DNA from: Verrucomicrobia bacterium UBA3841 | GTDB taxonomy: Bacteria; Verrucomicrobiota; Kiritimatiellia; RFP12; UBA1067 | Assembly: GCA_002392765.1 (NCBI GenBank) | Contig: DGHT01000034.1 | Coordinates: 77,403-141,402 of the forward strand | Reading direction: 5' to 3' | DNA: 64,000 bases | Part shown: positions 16,083 to 25,039 of the stretch, one piece after another | Layout of the letters: the number at the start of each line of letters is the position of its first letter | Numbering within the stretch: the first letter of the stretch is position 1 | Notes under the pieces: model-generated | What the model saw: only the letters and a program-made list of their open reading frames with translations | What the model was told of the DNA's origin: nothing | Database searches by the model: none | Program-made: the position numbers and the translations under genes

Positions 16083-16886
16083 CTAGGGGCGCGTGACGAA
16101 CGCGATCCCTTCGCCGGACATTGTGAAATCCCCGCCGGGGCGGACGAACACGCTCGTCCCCTCGGCGAATTCTTTTCCGTCGAGAGTTATCGCGCCTTTC
16201 CATGCGTATACGACAGTCCATGACGCGCCCGGGAGGACGGTTCCGCGTCCGGGCCGGATTTTGCGGAAGTCGAAGAAGGGCGATTTCACGCTTTCTGACG
16301 CGACCGGCGCGCCAAGCGAATAGTCTATCGCCTGCAGCGCCTGTTTGACATGAAGCTGGCGCGGCTTGCCGTCGGCGCCTGTCCGACCCCAGTCGTAAAG
16401 GCGGAATGTCGTGTCGGAACTCTGCTGCACTTCGTACAGCGCGATTCCGTCGCCGATCGCGTGCACCAGCCCGCCCGGAATGAAAAAGCAGTCGCCCGGC
16501 CTGGCATCGTGCTTCACGAGCAGATTTTCGAACGAGCCGTCCGCGACGGCTTTTTCCACGTCCGCCGCGCTCGTGCCTTCCTTGAGCCCTGCATAGATGG
16601 GGCCCGCCGTCAGGGCGCACCACATTTCCGTCTTGGCGTCCCCGCCCGTCGTCAGTTTCGTAGTTTCGTTCGGGTGGACCTGCACGGACAGGCGCGTCCT
16701 GGCGTCTATCACCTTGACGAGAAGGTTGAAATCTCCGGCTGCCGCAGGGAGGGTGCTCCCTGCGAGCGGCCCGCCGGCAATGACCGACGGGGAAGACGGA
16801 TGGACGGATATCTCCCACTTTTCTTCGCCCCAGAGGGCGGTATGGACGTTCGGTTCGAACGTAAGGAACCTTTCGTTTGCGTTCAT
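16083..16886 (-). CDS. manA: Mannose-6-phosphate isomerase, type I
   Basis: This 267-residue enzyme interconverts mannose 6-phosphate and fructose 6-phosphate in the cytoplasm. Family motifs are intact: the cupin zinc ligands in VQVHPNE and EMWCAL, PGGLVHAIGDG, and the catalytic-region RLYDWGR. It is a short member, similar in design to the Bacillus-type enzymes of about 315 residues. The ATG at 16886 overlaps the MATE stop as ATGA, and an AGGAG lies 11 bases upstream. It is the last gene after rubrerythrin and the MATE exporter. Its link to them is not obvious; it may simply supply mannose entry into glycolysis or GDP-mannose for the envelope. Confidence 0.93.
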   Translation of the reverse strand: MNANERFLTFEPNVHTALWGEEKWEISVHPSSPSVIAGGPLAGSTLPAAAGDFNLLVKVIDARTRLSVQVHPNETTKLTTGGDAKTEMWCALTAGPIYAGLKEGTSAADVEKAVADGSFENLLVKHDARPGDCFFIPGGLVHAIGDGIALYEVQQSSDTTFRLYDWGRTGADGKPRQLHVKQALQAIDYSLGAPVASESVKSPFFDFRKIRPGRGTVLPGASWTVVYAWKGAITLDGKEFAEGTSVFVRPGGDFTMSGEGIAFVTRP

Positions 16887-18277
16887 TGTTCTATAATCTC
16901 CTTTGATTTGCCGTTTATTTCGATTACGGAAATTTTCTTCCACGATCCGCGCGTCCAGCGCGCCAGGCTTCCGGCGCACATCACGGCAACGTAGAATATC
17001 ATCGTGGACCAAAGCCACGGCATCGTGTTCAGCGTGGCGGAAACAAGCCATACAAGCGGCAGCCACAGCCCGAACGCCACGCCGAGCATCCACCAGAATA
17101 CGAATTTCGTGTCGCCGGCGCCTTTCAGCGCACCGGAAAGGGTGACGTCCGCCGCGTCGAACACCTGCCACGCCGCCATCAATGCGAACAGGACGAACCC
17201 CAGGGAGTGGAATTCGGCCGCGTTTTCGAATCCCTCGCCGATGAACATGGATATGATCGGACGGTGGGCGGCAAGGACGGCGGCGGACAGAATCGCCGCG
17301 AACAGGACCGAGAGGGCGACCGTCAGGAGTCCGAGCCGCCGCGCTTCGCCTTCGTCCCCGCGCCCCCTGGCGTGTCCGACCAGCGTCTGCGCGCCGATCG
17401 CGAATCCTTCTATCGGGGCTATCAGAAGATAGTTGACTCCGAAGCAGGCGTTCGAGACGGCGAATGCGAGATCGCCGGCTTTTCCCGTGAAAAACACGAA
17501 TATCGTAAAGGAAAGGACGTTTATCGAGCTGTAAAGACCGGACGGCACTCCGAAGCGCAGGATTTTCGCAATCAGTCCGCGCATCTCGCGCGGCGGGATT
17601 TCCGGAGCTTTGTGCTTGCGCATGAGATATGCGAGAAAAGCCCATTGGAAAGCCATCGAAACGATTGTCGCGGCGGCGGCGCCGGAAATCCCGAGTCCGA
17701 GCCCGGAGAGTCTGATCGCGCTCTCGTTGCCGAGAGGTATGCGGAAATCTTCGAAGATGAAAAACGGATCGAGCACGATGTTCAGCAGATTGCCAGCCAG
17801 ATTCACGCGGTACACGATCTTCGTGCTGCCGATGCCGGTGAAATACGAAACGGCCGCCATTTGCGCGAGGAGGAAGAATCCGCCCGCCATCATCCAGATG
17901 AAATACGAGCGCTCGCGGGAAAGGACTTCGGGCGGCGCGCCGATAGCGTCCAGCATCCACAGCCCAGGCGGGATCGCAATTAGCGCGATCGCCGAGGATG
18001 CCAGGGCGATGACGCCTCCCGCCCTGGCGGACGCTCTGGCCATCGCCGAGTCCCCCGCGCCATGGTACTGCGCGACGAACGTGCCGGAATACGCGACTAT
18101 CGACTGGAAAAAGCCGAGCGTGAGAAGCGCGAGCATCGATGCCGGGAGCGACGCCTCCAGCGACGCCAGCGATTCGCGCGAAAGGAAAGCGCGGTCAGCG
18201 AACTGCATGACCGCGTTGTTTGCCATGCCCAGCGCGAGCGGCCAGACAAGGGTGATTATCTGAAGGCAGCTTTTCAG
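16883..18277 (-). CDS. MATE family efflux transporter, apparent CTG start
   Basis: This protein of about 464 residues has the twelve hydrophobic segments of MATE exporters and recognisable family blocks (VMQFADRAFLSRES, VNLAGNLLNIVLDPFFIF, LRFGVPSGLYSS, SGALKGAGDTKFVFW). It should export cationic compounds in exchange for Na+ or H+. Homology requires translation from about LKSCLQIITLVWPLALG, but no ATG, GTG or TTG lies there in frame. A CTG at 18277 overlaps the rubrerythrin TGA as CTGA, mimicking the ATGA couplings used elsewhere in the window. The nearest in-frame ATG downstream would remove half of the first membrane helix. Therefore I place the start at CTG with re-initiation, with a sequencing error as the alternative. 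Confidence 0.8.
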   Translation of the reverse strand: MKSCLQIITLVWPLALGMANNAVMQFADRAFLSRESLASLEASLPASMLALLTLGFFQSIVAYSGTFVAQYHGAGDSAMARASARAGGVIALASSAIALIAIPPGLWMLDAIGAPPEVLSRERSYFIWMMAGGFFLLAQMAAVSYFTGIGSTKIVYRVNLAGNLLNIVLDPFFIFEDFRIPLGNESAIRLSGLGLGISGAAAATIVSMAFQWAFLAYLMRKHKAPEIPPREMRGLIAKILRFGVPSGLYSSINVLSFTIFVFFTGKAGDLAFAVSNACFGVNYLLIAPIEGFAIGAQTLVGHARGRGDEGEARRLGLLTVALSVLFAAILSAAVLAAHRPIISMFIGEGFENAAEFHSLGFVLFALMAAWQVFDAADVTLSGALKGAGDTKFVFWWMLGVAFGLWLPLVWLVSATLNTMPWLWSTMIFYVAVMCAGSLARWTRGSWKKISVIEINGKSKEIIEQ

Positions 18278-18828
18278 AAGTAGCGCTTCAGAAGGCCTTC
18301 GAAGGCTTTGCCGTGGCGGGCTTCGTCCTTTGCCATCTCGTGGACGGTGTCGTGGATCGCATCGTAGCCGAGCTCCTTCGCGCGCTTCGCGATGGCGAGC
18401 TTGCCGGCGGTCGCGCCGGATTCGGCTTCGGCCCTGCGCCTGAGGTTTTCCTTGGTGGAATCGGTGACGATGTCGATCGTCTTGCCGAGAAGCTCGGCGA
18501 ACTTCGCCGCGTGCTCCGCCTCTTCGAACGCGATGCGCTTGTACGCCTCGGCGACCTCGGGATATCCCTCGCGGTCGGCCTGGCGGGACATGGCCAGATA
18601 CATTCCGACTTCCGTGCATTCGCCGGCGAAATGATCCTTGAGCCCTTGCGTCACTTCGGGATCGTCGACGATGCCGTCGCCGACATGATGCTCGCAAACG
18701 AAGGAAAGACCGGCGCCGGCATCCTGTTTGGCGAACTTGGAGCCGACGCATCCGCACTGCGGACATTTCTCCGGCGCGCTGTCGCCCTCGTACACATACC
18801 CGCAGACGGGGCATACCCACTTTGCCAT
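18274..18828 (-). CDS. Rubrerythrin with N-terminal rubredoxin domain
   Basis: This 184-residue protein has a rubredoxin-like iron site first (CPVCGYVYEG and CPQCG) followed by a ferritin-like diiron domain with ECTEVGMYLAMSRQA, EEAEH, and DEARH. This is the reverse order of classical rubrerythrin, as in the reverse rubrerythrins of anaerobes that reduce hydrogen peroxide with electrons from NADH. A strong AAGGAGG lies 7 bases before the ATG. It is the first gene of the operon with MATE and manA. Its presence supports a strictly or largely anaerobic host that meets occasional oxygen. Confidence 0.93.
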   Translation of the reverse strand: MAKWVCPVCGYVYEGDSAPEKCPQCGCVGSKFAKQDAGAGLSFVCEHHVGDGIVDDPEVTQGLKDHFAGECTEVGMYLAMSRQADREGYPEVAEAYKRIAFEEAEHAAKFAELLGKTIDIVTDSTKENLRRRAEAESGATAGKLAIAKRAKELGYDAIHDTVHEMAKDEARHGKAFEGLLKRYF

Positions 18829-18861
18829 AATGAACCTCCTTGTGTTTTGTTTTATTCCTAT

Positions 18862-18890
18862 ACTCTATCAAAAAAGGCCCGAAAAGACAA
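18862..18890 (-). promoter_or_regulatory. Possible promoter of the rubrerythrin operon
   Basis: On the minus strand TTGTCT (18885-18890), 17 bases, then TAGAGT (18862-18867). Both hexamers match consensus at four positions. The leader would be about 28 bases with a strong ribosome binding site. Confidence 0.4.
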
Positions 18891-18923
18891 TAGCGATTTC
18901 TGAATAAAAGACGACCGCGATCC

Positions 18924-20306
18924 TCACGAGCAGCTGCCGTTTTTCGACATGGTGATCGCGCCGTTTCGCTCGCAGATGCGGCGGACTGCGGCAAAATCGG
19001 CCTGCCGTACGTCTTCGTCCATGCGATACGCCGCGAGCGTTCCTGCCGCCTGGCCAGTAGCCATGCATTGCGCCTGTACGCGGATCGACGCGAACGGCGC
19101 GGATTCGGCCGCGACTAGGCCGCCGGCCGCAAGGAGGTTCGGGCATTTGGCGGATACAAGCGAACGCAGCGGCACAACCCCAGGACGTTCGAGAAAAGTC
19201 AGGTTCTGCGCACTTGAACCGGCGATATGCCTGTCCATTGGATGCGCGGCTAGCGCAATCGCGTCCGGCTCGTCCGCGCCGCCGAGGAACTCCTGCGCCG
19301 TGACGCGATGCAGCGCCGCGATTTCGCGGCATTCGCGGAATCCGCTGGCTGCGGCAGTCTGCGCCAGCCATGCGGTGCGGAAGGCTGGATCCGCCTCGCG
19401 CATCACCGCCACAATTTCGGGTATCTCGCGCCGCATGAGAGCCGTCGCTTCAGCGATCTGAATCGGGTCTGTGACATCTGCCGCAGCGGCGCGAGTCGCG
19501 TTGACGCTCACGAACCCGCTGCGGATCGTGCTGCCCCAGACGGCCCACGGTCCGCCAAAAGACCTGATGCGCCCGGCGGCCATCGCCTTTTGCAGCGCAT
19601 CTCTCAAAACAGGATTTCTCGACCGCTCATTGTCTTTCCCCACAAGCACGCGCGCATTGTCGGTGTCGACGCCTCCCAGTATGAAGCAGAGCGACAGCGG
19701 CTGGGCGGCGCCTTTCTCCGAACGGAAGCCGCCGAAGCCGCAATGCCCGACGATCGCGCCGGACGCCGTGCAGTCCACAAAGCGGTTCGCCTCGATACGC
19801 GCAAGAAAGCCGCCAGTCGAAAGCGTCACGGCGCGTATGGAACCGTCCGCCGAAAGTTCCGGTTCGCCGCAAACTTGAGTCTGCCAGAGACAGCGCACAC
19901 CCGCCTCCTCCAGCATCTCGCGCGCCACGCGCCGGTAGACTTCAGCCTCGAACGGGACATTGCCCTTCGGGAGATCCGTTACAGCGCCGCCAAGCGCGGC
20001 CATGCGCTCGACGAACTCCCACGCGATTCCGCCGACTACGCGGCGTCCTGCAAAATTGAACTTTGAAATAGGGCCCACCAGACCCGCCGTTGCCATGCCG
20101 CCGGGGAAGCCGAACGATTCCGCGAGCGTCACAGTCGCGCCGTTCCTCGCCGCAGCGATCGCCGCGACGAATCCCGCCGGTCCCGCGCCAGCGACGAAAA
20201 CATCGGACTTTGCAAGACGGGCCGGTTCCGCCTTGTCGCGTCCCTTCGCGCCTTCGGCGAACGCCGCGCATATCGTGCCGGCGATGAATCCTCTGCGTCC
20301 GGTCAT
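18924..20306 (-). CDS. FAD-dependent oxidoreductase, exported
   Basis: This 460-residue protein starts MTGRRGFIAGTICAAFAEG, a Tat-like signal, followed by the dinucleotide-binding motif VFVAGAGPAGFVAAIAAARNGA at about residue 38. FGFPGGMATAG and the C-terminal block CPNLLAAGGLVAAES and QAQCMATGQAAGTLAAYR are characteristic of the FAD-dependent oxidoreductases often found in PVC and Bacteroidetes polysaccharide loci. It probably oxidises a sugar or releases a glycan-derived group outside the cytoplasm, with the flavin loaded before Tat export. Its ATG shares one base with the preceding stop (TGATG), so it is coupled to the 807-residue protein. The substrate is unknown. Confidence 0.87.
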   Translation of the reverse strand: MTGRRGFIAGTICAAFAEGAKGRDKAEPARLAKSDVFVAGAGPAGFVAAIAAARNGATVTLAESFGFPGGMATAGLVGPISKFNFAGRRVVGGIAWEFVERMAALGGAVTDLPKGNVPFEAEVYRRVAREMLEEAGVRCLWQTQVCGEPELSADGSIRAVTLSTGGFLARIEANRFVDCTASGAIVGHCGFGGFRSEKGAAQPLSLCFILGGVDTDNARVLVGKDNERSRNPVLRDALQKAMAAGRIRSFGGPWAVWGSTIRSGFVSVNATRAAAADVTDPIQIAEATALMRREIPEIVAVMREADPAFRTAWLAQTAAASGFRECREIAALHRVTAQEFLGGADEPDAIALAAHPMDRHIAGSSAQNLTFLERPGVVPLRSLVSAKCPNLLAAGGLVAAESAPFASIRVQAQCMATGQAAGTLAAYRMDEDVRQADFAAVRRICERNGAITMSKNGSCS

Positions 20307-22729
20307 CACAGGAAATCTCCATTGTCCGGAAACCACAATCTCACGGTGCACGACATGACCAGTCCGTTTTTCGCCTTGGTCTCGGCGCAGACGAACGCCA
20401 TTTTTCCCGCGCGCAAATGTGCAGGCGCGACGTCCAGACCCTGGCTTGCATCGAACCAGCCGCGCCCCGTTATGTTCAAGCCCGCGTCGAACACCGCCAT
20501 CGGAGCATCGCCATCGGCGGTGTAGAACGCGGCATAGACGTTTTCGCCGTCGTTGGCGAGATCCTGAAAGCCATACGACGTCTCCACGCCATAGTCGAAT
20601 TCGGCGCGGGGCGGTGTTTCCTCCAGTGTTTCGGCGCTGAAACGCCCTAGTATGTTCACGCGGTGCGGTTCGGACGACGGCTGCTCCTTCGCACCCATGC
20701 CCAAATACAATATTCCGTTCATGCATGTAATGCCGTCTATGCCGCGATCGACATTCACTTCTTTTACCGGCTTCAGATCTTCGTCGAAAACCATTATCCG
20801 GCCTGTCTTCTTACCATCCACCATCAGCGCGACCGCTGCATAAAGCCTGCCGTCGGCGAATGCAATGTCACCAGTATGGTGCGGCGTTGGTATCGTTTTG
20901 AGGACATTGCCGTCCCAATCGACCTTGACAATACGCTTCATCTGCGATATGTAGAGCGCGTCGTCAGTCGCGGCAATTCCCTGGACATGCCCGTCGCGCG
21001 GGCCAAGCGCGTCTGTGCCGATGGTGAAAAGGTCGGTTGTGCGCAAATCGAGAGGCTGCATCTTCACGGCATCAATGCGGCATATGCCGTTCGCGTCCGG
21101 TTTCTGGCGGACGGAAATTACGAGCGACATTCCGTCCGCCCCATTTGGAACGCAAACCAAAGCCTCGCCCTCGCGCCAACCGTCCGCGTTCGCCGCGCCA
21201 AACCGCAGTTGGACGGGCGCAAGCACGTCCCAATCGAATTTGCCGTTCCGCTTCCATGCGACAAAGGCGGAAACTCCGTCACCTTTCGCGAATGTTGAAA
21301 CGAGAAACCTCTCCCCCGGCTTCGGCTCCCTGGGGAGCGAGACCGAAAACGCGCCGTCCTCGACCCCATCTGCCGCGAGCGACGACCCGTCTCCGTCAGC
21401 CGAAACAGAATCCCTGAAAAACCGCCCGGGTTTTGTCCCCTTCTGCCGCCAGACGGAATATGGCGGCGGCACGGCGTCTCCAACGCCGGTACATCCAGGA
21501 TTTGCGTTGACTGGCCGCAGGAGCCCCGCATCTTTCAGTTTCGCGACACGATTGCGGACGAATTCGCCCGGCGCCTTCTGCAAAAGGATTTCGTCTTCCA
21601 TTCCCGGAAGGCGGCTCTCCCAGGTATCATGCGATATTTTGCGCTCGTCGGACGGTCCTTTCCCGCGCCAATCGGCCCAGCAATGCTTTTCGCCCCAGAA
21701 CCAGACGTATTCATCGGTCGATTCCGCCGCCGCCTGGAGATTTGCGGCAAAGCGTCCCAGGCGCGATCCGTTCAGAGGGCCGAAGAACCAACTTGAGCCG
21801 GGCGGGTTGGTGTACATGTCGAGATACAGACCGAACGAGACCGAAACCTGGCGGCGGTACTTATCCCTGTTTCCCGGCGAGACGAGAGCGGAAAGCCTGC
21901 TGCGCACGGCGATGGCGGTGCGCGCAAAATCGCCGTGACCGGCATTGTAGCGATACGAATGCTCGTTGCCGTCGATAATAAGCGCCTCCGGAGGCGCCAC
22001 GTCCAGAATGCCGTCGACAAACGCCGGCCAAAGATCGCCGTTTTCGGCGGCATCGCGCGCCGGATCGTCCGATGCAAGATACGTGTGCGTGAGGGAAAGA
22101 AGCCAGAACGAAAGAATCCTGACATCTGGATATTCTCGAAACACGCCGGAAAAAACTTCGCGTCCGCGCTGTCTGACCAGTCTGCACAGCTCTTCGTACG
22201 GAGCATCGCCGCCGCGCCGCCGGAACTGCCCGGAATGGCGGTAGTCCTCGGGGTCCATTGAAATGCCGCGAAATCCGCCGGTCTTCGCAAACCACGCGGC
22301 GATAGCCATGTTCGTGGCGATCGCGCTCCATCTCGCATCGTCCGACCAGTCTATCCGCTTGGCCGGCGCGCGGAACGTGCCTATGAACGATTCGCGCATC
22401 GAGGCGTGCGCCGTCAACTCGCGGGCGAGAGGAACGAGCGGCTGGAGAGCGTCACGGTTCCAGAGCGCATGCATGATGTTGTGCGTGCTGACAAGCGTCC
22501 CGTCCGGCGTTTTCTCGTTCAGGTATACGCCGATGCCGTTCAGCGGGGTTTTGTCAAGTTCGTCGGCGTAAGACGCGAGGTCGCGCAATGACATCCGCGA
22601 GAACTCCCAGGCGAATCCGACGAATTTGCGCGATGGCGCGCTTGGTTGTTCGCCGGTCGCCGCCGCTGCGGCGACATTGACGACCGCCGCAGCAAAAACA
22701 GCCAGTAAGATGTTGGAACGCATTTTCAT
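20306..22729 (-). CDS. Exported 807-residue protein, unknown: barrel-like N-terminus and propeller-like C-terminus
   Basis: An N-terminal signal peptide (MRSNILLAVFAAAVVNVAAA) begins at either of two closely spaced ATGs. Residues 35-330 read like a glycosidase-type TIM barrel (FVGFAWEFSRMS, LNGIGVYLNE, GFRGISMDPEDYRH, PEALIIDGNEHSYRY, VWFWGEKHCWADW). A central region around 430-560 resembles a beta-sandwich binding module. The last 240 residues have repeated short strands of a beta-propeller type (DGHVQGIAATDDALYIS, TGDIAFADGRLYAAV, IDGITCMNGILYLG). I do not recognise a named family. Glu and Asp residues in the barrel are possible catalytic residues, but none can be assigned. It is coupled by ATGA to the LamG-like gene before it and by TGATG to the flavoprotein after it. 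Confidence 0.8.
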   Translation of the reverse strand: MKMRSNILLAVFAAAVVNVAAAAATGEQPSAPSRKFVGFAWEFSRMSLRDLASYADELDKTPLNGIGVYLNEKTPDGTLVSTHNIMHALWNRDALQPLVPLARELTAHASMRESFIGTFRAPAKRIDWSDDARWSAIATNMAIAAWFAKTGGFRGISMDPEDYRHSGQFRRRGGDAPYEELCRLVRQRGREVFSGVFREYPDVRILSFWLLSLTHTYLASDDPARDAAENGDLWPAFVDGILDVAPPEALIIDGNEHSYRYNAGHGDFARTAIAVRSRLSALVSPGNRDKYRRQVSVSFGLYLDMYTNPPGSSWFFGPLNGSRLGRFAANLQAAAESTDEYVWFWGEKHCWADWRGKGPSDERKISHDTWESRLPGMEDEILLQKAPGEFVRNRVAKLKDAGLLRPVNANPGCTGVGDAVPPPYSVWRQKGTKPGRFFRDSVSADGDGSSLAADGVEDGAFSVSLPREPKPGERFLVSTFAKGDGVSAFVAWKRNGKFDWDVLAPVQLRFGAANADGWREGEALVCVPNGADGMSLVISVRQKPDANGICRIDAVKMQPLDLRTTDLFTIGTDALGPRDGHVQGIAATDDALYISQMKRIVKVDWDGNVLKTIPTPHHTGDIAFADGRLYAAVALMVDGKKTGRIMVFDEDLKPVKEVNVDRGIDGITCMNGILYLGMGAKEQPSSEPHRVNILGRFSAETLEETPPRAEFDYGVETSYGFQDLANDGENVYAAFYTADGDAPMAVFDAGLNITGRGWFDASQGLDVAPAHLRAGKMAFVCAETKAKNGLVMSCTVRLWFPDNGDFL

Positions 22730-24933
22730 CTGATGATTACAGCCAGTCCTGGCGTGACATTCTCGACTGCAACGGATTCAGACTCGCCGCTTTCGATTGT
22801 CGCGGCGTCAACTGCATAAACGGACCTTGCCGCATATGTGTCGGTTTCGCCGCCACGTCTCCAGCGAACAACAAGCGAGGATGATGTCGCGCCGGGAATT
22901 TCCTCGCCGTTTCTGTACCAGCTATACGATGTGGCGCCGGGAGCCGTTGCCGTCAGCGTGACTGTATTGCCATGCATAACCTTGGCAGCCGTCTGCGCCA
23001 CAATCGGCGTGAACGCACCGCCGTAAGTGAGAGGCGATGCCGCAGTAGAGGCGCACACCCTGAATGTCGCGTCGTTGCCGGTCGCGTCGCGCAGCCCCGC
23101 AACGCTGTCCTCGACCGCCGGAACATAGTCGCGCTTCAAAACGTATTCGCCATTCTCCTTCTCCCAGATCCTGCAGCCGTAGATGCGGATCGAGGCACAG
23201 TGGTCAACAGTGCCAACTTGCGTACCAAGCCTTAATGTAAGTCGAGAAAACGGCCCTCCTGCCGTTGTGGTGCAAGTTGCATTCGTCACTCCCTCGGTAA
23301 CAATAGCGCCCATGTTGGCAGGATTGTCTAGGATGACTGTGCGACGAACATTCACTGAGCTCGCCCCAACATCCGCGCCCACATCCATCTTCCAGCTGCT
23401 ACTGTTAATAAAACCAAACCCCCTGTCGTTTATGTAGGCGGCAAAGTTGTACGCGTCCTTGGCGGCAAAAAGGTACCATGTGTCACCGCTTCCTTTTTCT
23501 TCAGTTGGCGCATAGTCGATTGCAACCTTGGTGTTCGCCGTCACAAGATAGCCTGTGTCGATGTAGCGGGAATCGGCGCGGAGCGTCTCGACGTAGGACG
23601 GGAGTTCCATCTTTCCGCCGCACGAGAGGCGCTTCGAGTCCGTGGCGGCGGGATAGGAGATGAACGCCCCGGTGAGTTCGTCCTTCAAACCGACAACAGG
23701 CGTACCATCCAGCGGCCCGAACACGCAGGGGCGGAAGTCGCGCACGAGCGTTCCCGCCTCGTAGATGCGGCAACCGTAGATTTTCATGGAAGCAAAGTAG
23801 TCGTTGGCATCGTCTTTGGTCGCCAGTTTTATGGTCGCGGTCTGCGCATACGTCGAGGTATTTGTGATTGCAAGAGTGTCATTCGTATATCCCGCCGTCA
23901 CAACCATGGCTGACTTGTTTGGGATGTCCAGAATGGTGGTCCGGCGCACACCAGGGCGATTGGATACGCTTTTTGCAATCGATTTACTGCCCCAAGTGGA
24001 ACAAACCCCATAGCCTATTCCCGCGCTGCTAAGGTAAGAGCAAAAGCGAGAAGTCCCACTGAATAAATACCATGTGCCGGAAGATTGTGCCTCTGTCAGA
24101 GCGTAGTCGAGTTCAAGCCTCATGTTTCCGGATGGACAATACCCGGTGTCGATATACAGATGCTTGTCGGAATCGGTGTTGTTGCCTGCCGGGGTGGCGA
24201 CGTAAGCCGATTCATCGACGAGGATGTCGCCACCATACGTGAAGGATGTCTCTGCTGCGGGATTGCAGATGAAGCCGCCATCGCCGGCGACATCCTTGAA
24301 GCCCGGCATTCCGTCCTGGAGGCACGGCGCGAAATCGTGGACGAGTGCACCGCTCTCGTAGATCTTCACTCCGTAGATGCGGGCCTTGCACTGCTTCTCG
24401 AATGCGCCGGAGGCGTTTTGGCGCGCGAAAAGGGCAATTGGCTCAATTGCCTCGTTGGTGAAGCTCTCAGGCGTAAAGTCCTCGTTGGGCACTTCATTCG
24501 TAATACTTCCGGTAATGTAGAGGTGCGGCGGATTCGGATAGTCAATCACAATCGTGTGGCGGTCTGTGTCGAGCGTGATGAAATCGCCGTTGCCGTCCTT
24601 CGGCCATACACTGTCGTACTTCTCGCCATTGCCGAGATGTATCACCCACAAGGTGTTTTCGGCGCCGCCAATGTAGAAAGAACCGGACATCTTCAAAGCC
24701 GTGTGGCTGCGATCCGCGCCGAAGAGCCGGGCGCCGGACGCCTGCTCTGTGGTCGTCAGTGCGAAATCCACCGCGACGCGCGATGCGGGCTTCAGCTTGT
24801 AGCCTGTCAGAATGCCGCTCGTTCCGTCGGATTCGATATATGCGTCTTCCGCAAACGCATGACAGGTCGCGAACGCAATCGCAATCGTCAGTACAACCGT
24901 AAACAATGACTTCGCCTTTCGTATAGCCAACAT
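22726..24933 (-). CDS. Exported protein with three LamG-like units and a C-terminal Ig-like domain
   Basis: This 735-residue protein has a signal peptide (MLAIRKAKSLFTVVLTIAI, cleavage near AFAEDAYIES). Three LamG-like units begin with YIES/YIDTGY strands and continue to RIYGVKIYESG, KIYGCRIYEAG and RIYGCRIWE, each followed by RPC or VPA and a GLKD or GLRD turn. The C-terminus has an Ig-like strand set (YSWYRNGEEIPGATSSS). It is paralogous to the protein at 7379-9544, with the same order of parts. An AAGGAGG lies 7 bases before the ATG, and a good promoter lies 45 bases upstream. It is the first gene of the second catabolic operon, preceded by the GntR/LacI regulator. A surface glycan-binding or adhesion role is inferred from the fold. 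Confidence 0.82.
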   Translation of the reverse strand: MLAIRKAKSLFTVVLTIAIAFATCHAFAEDAYIESDGTSGILTGYKLKPASRVAVDFALTTTEQASGARLFGADRSHTALKMSGSFYIGGAENTLWVIHLGNGEKYDSVWPKDGNGDFITLDTDRHTIVIDYPNPPHLYITGSITNEVPNEDFTPESFTNEAIEPIALFARQNASGAFEKQCKARIYGVKIYESGALVHDFAPCLQDGMPGFKDVAGDGGFICNPAAETSFTYGGDILVDESAYVATPAGNNTDSDKHLYIDTGYCPSGNMRLELDYALTEAQSSGTWYLFSGTSRFCSYLSSAGIGYGVCSTWGSKSIAKSVSNRPGVRRTTILDIPNKSAMVVTAGYTNDTLAITNTSTYAQTATIKLATKDDANDYFASMKIYGCRIYEAGTLVRDFRPCVFGPLDGTPVVGLKDELTGAFISYPAATDSKRLSCGGKMELPSYVETLRADSRYIDTGYLVTANTKVAIDYAPTEEKGSGDTWYLFAAKDAYNFAAYINDRGFGFINSSSWKMDVGADVGASSVNVRRTVILDNPANMGAIVTEGVTNATCTTTAGGPFSRLTLRLGTQVGTVDHCASIRIYGCRIWEKENGEYVLKRDYVPAVEDSVAGLRDATGNDATFRVCASTAASPLTYGGAFTPIVAQTAAKVMHGNTVTLTATAPGATSYSWYRNGEEIPGATSSSLVVRWRRGGETDTYAARSVYAVDAATIESGESESVAVENVTPGLAVIIR

Positions 24934-24978
24934 GGTTTTTCCTCCTTTTGATGGTTCCCACTTCGGGCTTTCGACAAC

Positions 24979-25007
24979 AGTATACCATTTATCCCTTCAG
25001 TAGGCAA
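24979..25007 (-). promoter_or_regulatory. Promoter of the second catabolic operon
   Basis: On the minus strand TTGCCT (25002-25007), a 17-base spacer and TATACT (24979-24984). The leader is about 39 bases and carries a strong AAGGAGG. Just upstream, a TTTTGCA core at 25017-25023 (minus strand) matches half of the palindrome in the regulator's own promoter. Confidence 0.7.
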
Positions 25008-25039
25008 GGGGGAAAATGTGCAAAATGTACAATGGAGCG

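Noticed and set aside
18837..18923. Rho-independent terminator between the flavoprotein and rubrerythrin genes
   Set aside because: A GGGCC with a T-run is present but no paired stem of useful length.
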